Source: Flavobacterium sp. SCGC AAA160-P02 (lineage in GTDB: Bacteria; Bacteroidota; Bacteroidia; Flavobacteriales; Flavobacteriaceae). From it: a DNA stretch of 64,000 nucleotides. The notes under the pieces are model-generated. The model ran no database searches. It had not been told where the DNA came from and saw only the letters and a program-made list of their open reading frames with translations. The stretch's first letter is position 1. Each line of letters starts with the position of its first letter. Of this stretch, positions 52,820 to 60,220 are shown piece by piece. The translations under genes were made by a program, and so were the position numbers. Location of the stretch: contig KB911091.1 in NCBI GenBank assembly GCA_000383355.1, forward strand, positions 1 through 64,000, written 5' to 3'.

Positions 52820-53983
52820 ATGAGTAAGATTTTAATCATAGAAGATGAAGCAGCAATCAGAAGAGTATTAACAAAAATTATCTCGGAAGAAAGTGATACC
52901 TATCTGGTTGAAGAAGCAGAGGATGGATTACATGGTATTGAAAAAATTAAAGACAATGACTATGATTTGGTTTTATGTGATATAAAAATGCCTAAAATGG
53001 ATGGTGTTGAAGTTTTAGAGAAAGCAAAAAAAATAAAACCTGAAATTCCTTTTGTGATGATTTCTGGCCATGGTGATTTAGATACCGCTGTAAATACTAT
53101 GCGTCTAGGAGCTTTTGATTATATCTCAAAACCACCTGATTTAAATCGTCTACTTAATACAGTTAGAAATGCCCTAGACAGAAAGGTCTTGGTTGTAGAA
53201 AATAAGCGATTAAAAAAGAAGGTGAGTGAAAATCATGAGATGATTGGTGAAAGTGATGCAATTAGTCATATAAAAGAAATGATAGAAAAGGTAGCCGCCA
53301 CGGATGCTCGAGTTTTAATTACTGGCCCTAACGGAACAGGAAAGGAACTAGTAGCACATTGGTTACATGAAAAATCAGATAGATCTTCATCTGCGTTAAT
53401 AGAAGTAAATTGTGCTGCAATTCCATCAGAATTAATAGAAAGTGAGCTCTTTGGACATGTTAAAGGAAGTTTTACAGGAGCAAATAAAGATCGGGCAGGA
53501 AAATTTGAAGCAGCGAATAATGGTACAATTTTTTTAGATGAAATTGGAGATATGAGTTTGTCTGCTCAGGCAAAAGTATTACGTGCATTACAAGAGAATA
53601 AAATTCAAAGAGTTGGAAGTGATAGAGATATAAAAGTAAATGTAAGAATAGTTGCTGCCACTAATAAAGATTTAAAAAAAGAAATAAAAGAAGGAAGATT
53701 CAGAGAAGATTTATACCACAGATTGGCTGTTATTTTAATTAAAGTTCCTGCCTTAAATGACCGCAGGAATGATATCCCATTGTTGATTCATCACTTTTCT
53801 CAAAAGATTGCTAGCCAACAAGGTGTGGCAAAAAAAGAGTTTTCTTCTGAAGCAATTGCCTTATTGCAAGAGTATGACTGGACTGGTAATATACGGGAGC
53901 TAAGAAATGTAGTTGAAAGGCTCATCATACTTGGAGAGCAAGAAGTTTCTGTAGGTGATGTTACTTTATTTGCGAGCAAGTAG
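52820..53983 (+). CDS. Sigma-54-activator-like response regulator lacking the DNA-binding domain
   Basis: A 387-residue two-domain protein. The receiver domain has phospho-acceptor Asp54 (VLCDIKMPKMDG), ISGHGDLDTAV and the KPPD Lys. The AAA+ domain has Walker A GPNGTGKE (residues 169-176), FLDEIGDM (Walker B), GSFTGA (216-221, the sigma-54 contact loop, usually GAFTGA), RIVAATNKDL and the GNIRELRNV sensor II. The protein stops after sensor II, so the Fis-type helix-turn-helix of NtrC proteins is missing; translation ends in a normal stop with no frameshift sign. The cognate kinase is not next to it. Confidence 0.9.
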   Translation: MSKILIIEDEAAIRRVLTKIISEESDTYLVEEAEDGLHGIEKIKDNDYDLVLCDIKMPKMDGVEVLEKAKKIKPEIPFVMISGHGDLDTAVNTMRLGAFDYISKPPDLNRLLNTVRNALDRKVLVVENKRLKKKVSENHEMIGESDAISHIKEMIEKVAATDARVLITGPNGTGKELVAHWLHEKSDRSSSALIEVNCAAIPSELIESELFGHVKGSFTGANKDRAGKFEAANNGTIFLDEIGDMSLSAQAKVLRALQENKIQRVGSDRDIKVNVRIVAATNKDLKKEIKEGRFREDLYHRLAVILIKVPALNDRRNDIPLLIHHFSQKIASQQGVAKKEFSSEAIALLQEYDWTGNIRELRNVVERLIILGEQEVSVGDVTLFASK

Positions 53984-54076
53984 CTTTAAAGATAATTCAG
54001 GGTGTATGCTCATGATTTTTTAATATAGTATGTTCTATTATTTTCACTAACTTGTAATATCTATTAAATTCTTTTT

Positions 54077-56182
54077 ATGTTAGATAATAAAATACATTAC
54101 AGAACTTGTAATTTATGTGAAGCTATGTGTGGTTTAGAAATCACATACAAAGAAAAAAAAGTAATTTCTATTGTTGGTGATAAAAAAGACCCTTTAAGTA
54201 AAGGTTTCATTTGCCCTAAGTCTTTAGCATTAAAAGATCTGTATGAAGATCCAGATAGATTAAAAACACCTATAAAGAGAACAGAAAATGGTTGGCAAGA
54301 AATTTCTTGGACAGAGGCTTTTGATGAAGTGGAAATTCAAATAAAGAAAATTCAAGAAAAATATGGCAATAATGCAGTTGCCACTTATCAAGGAAATCCT
54401 AATGTGCATAATGTAGGATCAATGTTATATGGAGGACCATTTTTAAAAAGTTTAAAGACTAAGCAAAAATATTCTGCAACTTCAGCCGATCAATTACCCC
54501 ATCATATTGCTTCTTTAAAAATGTTTGGTCATCAAATGTTAATTCCTATTCCTGATATAGAAAGAACAGATTATTTATTAATTTTAGGTGCTAATCCAGG
54601 TGCATCAAACGGAAGTTTATTAACCGCACCAGGATTTCCTCAAAAAATTAAAAGTATTCAAAAAAGAGGAGGTAAGGTTATAAATATTGATCCAAGGTTT
54701 ACCGAAACTTCTAAGATCTCTAGCCAGCATTTATATATAAATCCTGGAAAAGATGCTCTTTTTTTATTGTCTTTGTTGCATGTGATTTTTGACCAGGGAA
54801 TAGAAGAAAAAACACACCTTTCAAATTATTTAAAAGGTTTAGAGGAAATTAAAGAAATTGTTAAAGAGTATTCACCAAAAAAGACTGCTCTTCTAATAGG
54901 CATAGATAGTTTAGAGATACAAAAAATTGCAAAAGATTTTATGAACTCTAAAACTGCGGTTTGTTATGGAAGAATGGGAGTTTCTACCCAAGAATATGGA
55001 GGAATTTGTCAGTGGTTAATTAATGTGCTAAATATTATTACCAATAATATGGATAAAGTTGGTGGCGCAATGTTTACAAAACCAGCTATTGATTTGGTCT
55101 ATATGACAGGCATACAAGGCAAAGTTGGTAACTTTGATAGATATCGAAGTCGCGTTCATAATTTACCAGAATATTCTGGAGAATTACCTGTAGCTACTTT
55201 AGCAGACGAAATCTTAACAGAAGGTGAGGGGCAAATAAAAATGTTTATTTGTACTGCAGGAAACCCAGTTTTGTCTGCACCAAATGGTAAAAAAATGGAA
55301 AAAGCTTTAGAGAAACTAGATTTTATGGTTTCCATAGATATTTATTTAAATGAAACAAGTAAATATGCAAATATAATTTTACCTACTACCAACGGATTAG
55401 AAACGCTACATTATGATTTAGTTTTTCATCAGTTAGCTATTAGAAACACTGCAAAACTATCTGAAGTTTTATTTGAGAAAGATGAAAATCAAAAACATGA
55501 TTGGGAAATATTAAATGAATTAACGGAAAGAATAACAGAGAAAAAGAATTCGTTAACACCAGAAATGATGTTAGATAATATGTTTCAATACTCACCGTAT
55601 AAAGAAGCTAATTTGTCTGTAAATAAACTAAAAGAAAACCCTAATGGAATAGATTTAGGATCTTTGCAGCCACTTTTAATAAAAAGAATTTTTACTGTAG
55701 ATAAAAAAATCAATGTTTCACCACAAATTTTTATTGATGATTTAAAAAGATTAGATAAAGAGTTATATAAAGATACCAAAGAGGAAGAAACTAAATATCC
55801 TTTTGCTTTAATAGGGAGGAGGCATTTAAGAAATAATAATTCTTGGATGCATAACTCTAAACTATTAATGAAAGGTAAAAATAGATGTACTGTTCTAATG
55901 AGTTCTAAAGATGCTAATAATCTTTCAATTACAGATCACCAAAAAATAAAAATAATATCTAATGTTGGTAGTATAGAATTACCAGTTGAAATTAGCGATG
56001 AAATGAAGGAGGGGGTTTTAAGTATTCCTCACGGTTTTGGGCACAATAGGAATGGAACAAAAATTAAACTTGCAGAAGAAAATGCAGGTGAAAGCATTAA
56101 TGATTTAACTGATGATAATAAAATAGACAAATTAACAGGTAATGCTAATTTTAGTGGAACTAGAGTTAAAGTAATAACATAA
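54077..56182 (+). CDS. Molybdopterin-dependent oxidoreductase (BisC-like)
   Basis: A 701-residue Mo/W-bis-MGD enzyme of the DMSO-reductase family. The N-terminal 4Fe-4S site is C-x2-C-x3-C (CNLCEAMCG) with a fourth Cys in FICPKS. Cofactor blocks include GANPGASNG, VINIDPRFTETS, CTAGNPVLSAPNG, ILPTTNGLETLHYD and C-terminal RRHLRNNNSWMHN. No twin-arginine signal is present, so it should be cytoplasmic. The substrate is unknown; relatives are annotated as assimilatory or formate-type oxidoreductases. It starts 93 bases after the response regulator gene. Confidence 0.88.
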   Translation: MLDNKIHYRTCNLCEAMCGLEITYKEKKVISIVGDKKDPLSKGFICPKSLALKDLYEDPDRLKTPIKRTENGWQEISWTEAFDEVEIQIKKIQEKYGNNAVATYQGNPNVHNVGSMLYGGPFLKSLKTKQKYSATSADQLPHHIASLKMFGHQMLIPIPDIERTDYLLILGANPGASNGSLLTAPGFPQKIKSIQKRGGKVINIDPRFTETSKISSQHLYINPGKDALFLLSLLHVIFDQGIEEKTHLSNYLKGLEEIKEIVKEYSPKKTALLIGIDSLEIQKIAKDFMNSKTAVCYGRMGVSTQEYGGICQWLINVLNIITNNMDKVGGAMFTKPAIDLVYMTGIQGKVGNFDRYRSRVHNLPEYSGELPVATLADEILTEGEGQIKMFICTAGNPVLSAPNGKKMEKALEKLDFMVSIDIYLNETSKYANIILPTTNGLETLHYDLVFHQLAIRNTAKLSEVLFEKDENQKHDWEILNELTERITEKKNSLTPEMMLDNMFQYSPYKEANLSVNKLKENPNGIDLGSLQPLLIKRIFTVDKKINVSPQIFIDDLKRLDKELYKDTKEEETKYPFALIGRRHLRNNNSWMHNSKLLMKGKNRCTVLMSSKDANNLSITDHQKIKIISNVGSIELPVEISDEMKEGVLSIPHGFGHNRNGTKIKLAEENAGESINDLTDDNKIDKLTGNANFSGTRVKVIT

Positions 56183-56184
56183 AA

Positions 56185-56218
56185 AAAGCTCTCTAAAATT
56201 TTTATTTTAGAGAGCTTT
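56185..56218. terminator. Bidirectional terminator between the oxidoreductase gene and katG
   Basis: A perfect 15-bp inverted repeat (56185-56199 with 56204-56218) with loop TTTT. It serves both convergent genes. Confidence 0.88.
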
Positions 56219-56228
56219 AAAATTTGTT

Positions 56229-58427
56229 TTAAACTAAATCAAAACGATCTAAGTTCATTACTTTAGTCCAAGCAGTAATGAAATCTTGTACAAAACGTTT
56301 TTCTCCATCATCTGAAGCATATACTTCACAAACAGCTCTAAGCTCTGTGTTAGATCCAAAAATTAAATCTGCACGAGTTCCAACAAAGTGAACCTTACCT
56401 GTTTTACGGTTTTTTCCTTCAAATAGCGTATCATCTGTTGAAGTTGCGCTCCATGTATTTGATAAGTCTAAAACATTTGTGAAGAAATCATTGGTTAAGT
56501 TCCCTATATTTTCTGTAAAAACTCCATGAGTAGAACCATCATAATTAGCTCCTAAAACTCTTAGTCCTCCAATTAGAACAGTCATTTCAGGAATAGAAAG
56601 TGTTAGTAGGTTAGCTCTATCAACTAATAAGTTTTCAGCCGCAATATTTAAACCAGATTTAATATAATTTCTAAATCCATCTGCCAAAGGCTCTAAATAT
56701 CCAAAAGACTCCAAATCTGTTTGGTCTTGTGAAGCATCTCCTCTTCCTTGCATAAAATCTATAGAAATATCATAACCAGCATTTTTTGCAGCTATTTCAA
56801 CTCCAATATTACCACCCAAAACAATAAGATCGGCGATAGAAACTTCTTTGCTAAATTTTTGTTGAATTGCTTCATAAACGGCTAAAACCTTATTTAGTTC
56901 ATACGGATTGTTTACGGCCCAACTTTTTTGTGGCTCTAAACGAATTCTACCTCCATTTGCACCACCTCTTTTATCTGAACCTCTAAAGGTTGAAGCAGAA
57001 GCCCATGCTGTAGTCACTAATTGAGCAGAGGATAAACCAGTATCAGTAATTAAATTTTTTAGATCTAATAGATCTGTATCTGTTAAAGTATAGGTTGCTG
57101 CAGGTATTGGATCTTGCCAAACTAATTCTTCTTTAGGAACTTCTGGTCCTAAATAACGATGTATTGGCCCCATATCTCTGTGGGTTAATTTATACCAAGC
57201 TCTTGCAAAAGCATCTTCAAAAGCTTTGTGATCTTTATGAAAACGTTTAGAAATTTCTAAATAAGCAGGGTCAGTCTTTAAAGCTATATCTGCCGTAGAC
57301 ATCATTAGAGCCTGAGTTCCATTAGCATCTCCTGCTTTTGGGGCTTTTTTTGCGTTGGAAGCAGCTGTTGGAGTCCATTGATGAGCTCCGGCTGGGCTTT
57401 TAGTTAATTCCCAATCATAATTTAGCAAGACTTCAAAATATTCATCATCCCATTGTGTAGGGTTTGGAGTCCATGCTCCTTCTAAACCACTAGTAATGGT
57501 ATCGTCTAATACACCACTTTTATAGGTGTTTTTCCAACCAGTACTCATTTCTTCTATTGAAGCACCATGAGGTTCTGTTCCAACATACACATCTGGATCA
57601 GCAGCACCATGAGCTTTTCCAAAAGTATGGCCACCTGCTACCAATGCAACAGTTTCTTCATCATTCATAGCCATTCTACCAAAAGTAATTCTAATATCAT
57701 GAGCAGATTTTAAGGCATCTGGTTCTCCATTTGGGCCTTCAGGATTAACATAAATGAGTCCCATATGTACGGCTCCAAGATGACCTTCTAAATCACCATC
57801 ACTAGTATCATATCGTTTGTCATTATCTAACCATCCTGTTTCTGATCCCCAATAAATATCTTGTTCTGGTTCCCAAACATCTTCTCTACCACCTGCAAAA
57901 CCAAATGTTTTAAAACCCATAGATTCTAAAGCACAATTTCCTGCTAAAACCATTAAATCTGCCCAGGAAACCTTGGCGCCATATTTCTTTTTTATCGGCC
58001 ATAAAAGCAAGCGAGCTTTGTCTAGGTTACCATTGTCTGGCCAACTATTTAGAGGTGCAAAACGATGTGTTCCTGTAGCTGCTCCTCCACGTCCATCACC
58101 AACTCTATAGGTTCCAGCGCTGTGCCAAGCCATACGAATCATAAAAGGACCATAATGGCCATAGTCAGCAGGCCACCAATCTTGAGAATCGGTCATTACA
58201 TCAATAACATCTTTTTTTAGTTCGTTAAAATTAATACTATTAAAAGCCTTTGCATATTCAAATTCATTACCCATTGGGTTTGATTTTGAAGCATTCTGAC
58301 GTAAAATATTTAATTTTAATTCATTTGGCCACCAATCTCTGTTGCTAGTTCCTTCACCAGCAGATTTTTTTTGATCGCCACTCATAAAAGGACATTTATT
58401 GATGTCTCCAGTAGTATTATGTTCCAT
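56229..58427 (-). CDS. katG: Catalase-peroxidase
   Basis: Breaks down hydrogen peroxide by catalase and peroxidase activity. The 732-residue haem enzyme has distal [11 protein letters not shown] (Arg, Trp, His) and proximal [10 protein letters not shown]. The parts of the Met-Tyr-Trp crosslink are seen as the distal Trp, [10 protein letters not shown] and GRMAMNDEE. The duplicated C-terminal domain is present ([18 protein letters not shown]). Length and motifs are standard for an intact, active KatG. A promoter-like element is at 58462-58469. Confidence 0.97.
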   Translation of the reverse strand: MEHNTTGDINKCPFMSGDQKKSAGEGTSNRDWWPNELKLNILRQNASKSNPMGNEFEYAKAFNSINFNELKKDVIDVMTDSQDWWPADYGHYGPFMIRMAWHSAGTYRVGDGRGGAATGTHRFAPLNSWPDNGNLDKARLLLWPIKKKYGAKVSWADLMVLAGNCALESMGFKTFGFAGGREDVWEPEQDIYWGSETGWLDNDKRYDTSDGDLEGHLGAVHMGLIYVNPEGPNGEPDALKSAHDIRITFGRMAMNDEETVALVAGGHTFGKAHGAADPDVYVGTEPHGASIEEMSTGWKNTYKSGVLDDTITSGLEGAWTPNPTQWDDEYFEVLLNYDWELTKSPAGAHQWTPTAASNAKKAPKAGDANGTQALMMSTADIALKTDPAYLEISKRFHKDHKAFEDAFARAWYKLTHRDMGPIHRYLGPEVPKEELVWQDPIPAATYTLTDTDLLDLKNLITDTGLSSAQLVTTAWASASTFRGSDKRGGANGGRIRLEPQKSWAVNNPYELNKVLAVYEAIQQKFSKEVSIADLIVLGGNIGVEIAAKNAGYDISIDFMQGRGDASQDQTDLESFGYLEPLADGFRNYIKSGLNIAAENLLVDRANLLTLSIPEMTVLIGGLRVLGANYDGSTHGVFTENIGNLTNDFFTNVLDLSNTWSATSTDDTLFEGKNRKTGKVHFVGTRADLIFGSNTELRAVCEVYASDDGEKRFVQDFITAWTKVMNLDRFDLV

Positions 58428-58461
58428 GGTTTTATAAATTTTATTTCTTTTTAATCATTTT

Positions 58462-58469
58462 CAAATTTA
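58462..58469 (-). promoter_or_regulatory. Candidate -7 element upstream of katG
   Basis: TAAATTTG on the minus strand matches TAnnTTTG, 34 bases before the katG ATG. No clear -33 TTG is seen at 19-20 bases. Confidence 0.4.
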
Positions 58470-58571
58470 CATACAATCTTTTAATAATCTTTATCTATAT
58501 TTCTTATTTTGATATAGCTTATGCCTATTAAGTGAAGTTTAAAATGATTGAAATTAACTGTAAATTTATTC

Positions 58572-58730
58572 TTAGGTTTTTTCTTTAGAATCGTTAATTT
58601 TTTTGATAATAGTTTTTAAACGCTCCTTGTGTTTTTTTTTTTGTAAGGCAAGTTTAGTGATCTTTTGATTCATTAGTTTGCTATGTTTTGCCTTATTGAC
58701 AGTGTTTTTTGCTTTTCCTTTTTTAGGCAT
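58572..58730 (-). CDS. Small very basic protein (52 aa), unknown function
   Basis: A short gene read from the sequence: ATG at 58730 to TAA at 58572. The protein begins MPKKGKAKNTVNKAKHSKL and is roughly one third lysine, with no acidic cluster until its end, so it should bind nucleic acid. The coding strand includes an A11 run that keeps the frame. It is not part of a neighbouring gene and fills most of the gap between katG and the exonuclease gene. Similar small Lys-rich proteins exist in flavobacteria, but I cannot name a family. Confidence 0.6.
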   Translation of the reverse strand: MPKKGKAKNTVNKAKHSKLMNQKITKLALQKKKHKERLKTIIKKINDSKEKT

Positions 58731-58829
58731 AAAGATTATTTTAGATGTAATTTTCTGACTGTTCAGCTAAATTTGCATGATTCTATTAATGGCTGATATT
58801 TATTTATAAATAGACTTTTATTTATTCTA

Positions 58830-58837
58830 TATTTTTG
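58830..58837 (+). promoter_or_regulatory. Candidate -7 element of the exonuclease gene
   Basis: TATTTTTG matches TAnnTTTG, 45 bases before the ATG at 58883. No clear -33 element. Confidence 0.35.
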
Positions 58838-58882
58838 TATAAAATTCTGTACTTTTAAAACATAAAAATAACCTATTTATTT

Positions 58883-59710
58883 ATGGAATTAAAGTTAACC
58901 AAACCTATTGTTTTTTTTGATTTAGAAACTACTGGAATTAATATTGGAAATGATAGAATTGTTGAGATTTCAATGCTAAAGATATTTCCTAATGGAAATA
59001 AGGAAAGCAATACATGGTTGGTGAACCCAGAAATAGAAATACCTGCTGAAACAAGTGCAATTCACGGAATCACAAATGAAAGAGTAGTTACAGAACCCAC
59101 TTTTAAAGAATTAGCACAGACCGTTTATGACTTAATAGCTGACGCCGATTTAGCTGGTTTTAATTCTAATCGTTTTGATATTCCATTATTAGCTGAAGAA
59201 TTTTTAAGAGTTGGCCTTGATTTTGACATGAATGATAGAAAGGCAATAGATGTGCAAGTAATTTTCCATAAAAAAGAACAAAGAACATTAAGTGCTGGTT
59301 ATAAATTTTATTGTGATAAAATCTTGGAAGATGCGCATTCTGCGGAAGCAGATACCAATGCAACCTATGAGATTTTAAAAGCACAGTTAGATAGGTATGA
59401 TGATATAGAAAACTCTGTAGAGGCCTTGAGTGACTATTCTACTCATTCTAAAAGGGCTGATTTTGCTGGATTTATATTATTTAATGCTGAAGATCAAGAA
59501 ATTTTTTCATTCGGCAAATACAAAGGTAGAACTGTTGAAGATGTTTTAAAAGAGAACCCTGGGTATAATGCCTGGATTCAAAATGCAGATTTCCCCTTGT
59601 ACACAAAAAAAGTATTACAAGCTATTAAACAAAGAATGTTTGCTCCAAAAACAGGGATGTCAGATACAGATAAGCTCCAAGCATTGCAGCAAAAATTTAA
59701 TTTAAGGTAG
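58883..59710 (+). CDS. DnaQ-like 3'-5' exonuclease with C-terminal extension
   Basis: A 275-residue DEDDh-type exonuclease. ExoI is FFDLETTG (Asp13, Glu15), ExoII is LAGFNSNRFDIPLLAEE, and ExoIII is AHSAEADTNATYEIL with the His and Asp. The C-terminal part (about 200-250: EIFSFGKYKGRTVEDVLKEN, NAWIQNADFP) resembles a small domain found in some exonucleases and DUF3820 proteins. A role in DNA proofreading or RNA/DNA end trimming is likely; the specific substrate is unknown. The next gene starts five bases later. Confidence 0.88.
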   Translation: MELKLTKPIVFFDLETTGINIGNDRIVEISMLKIFPNGNKESNTWLVNPEIEIPAETSAIHGITNERVVTEPTFKELAQTVYDLIADADLAGFNSNRFDIPLLAEEFLRVGLDFDMNDRKAIDVQVIFHKKEQRTLSAGYKFYCDKILEDAHSAEADTNATYEILKAQLDRYDDIENSVEALSDYSTHSKRADFAGFILFNAEDQEIFSFGKYKGRTVEDVLKENPGYNAWIQNADFPLYTKKVLQAIKQRMFAPKTGMSDTDKLQALQQKFNLR

Positions 59711-59715
59711 AAACT

Positions 59716-60204
59716 ATGTTTGTGAAATTTGAAAACTTACCGAGTCATTCTAGAGTATGGGTCTATCAATCTGATCGAAAATTTACAACTCAGGAGCTTG
59801 CGCTTATTTCAGAGAAAGCGATAGTATTTGTAGATCAATGGACAAAACATGGCTCAGATTTACAGGGATCTTTTGTTGTTAAATACAATCAGTTTTTAAT
59901 ATTAGCAGTAGATGAAGGTTTTAATAATGTTTCTGGCTGCTCTATTGATTCTTCGGTGCATTTTGTGCAAGAAATTGAGAAGGCATTAGGGGTTGATATG
60001 ATGAATAAAATGAATATTTCATTTAAAGATGGTGAACATATTAATAGTGTAAAAATGACTGTTTTTAAAGAATTTGTTCTTGCTCATAAAATAACTTCAG
60101 AAACCATCGTTTTTAATAATATGATTACCAATAAACAAGAATTAGAAACTCATTGGGAAGTTCCTTTACTAGATAGTTGGCACAAACGCTTTTTAGTTTC
60201 CTAA
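59716..60204 (+). CDS. Conserved hypothetical protein (often mislabelled ABC transporter ATPase)
   Basis: A 162-residue protein typical of Bacteroidota, opening MFVKFENLPSHSRVWVYQSD and containing FVDQWTKHGSDLQGSF and DSSVHFVQEIEKAL. Relatives are often annotated as ABC transporter ATPase, but no Walker A, Walker B or LSGGQ motif is present, so that name is not supported. No signal peptide or membrane helix is seen. It is five bases after the exonuclease gene and 16 bases before the GH3 fusion, suggesting cotranscription. Confidence 0.78.
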   Translation: MFVKFENLPSHSRVWVYQSDRKFTTQELALISEKAIVFVDQWTKHGSDLQGSFVVKYNQFLILAVDEGFNNVSGCSIDSSVHFVQEIEKALGVDMMNKMNISFKDGEHINSVKMTVFKEFVLAHKITSETIVFNNMITNKQELETHWEVPLLDSWHKRFLVS

Positions 60205-60220
60205 AACTTAGAACCTATTT

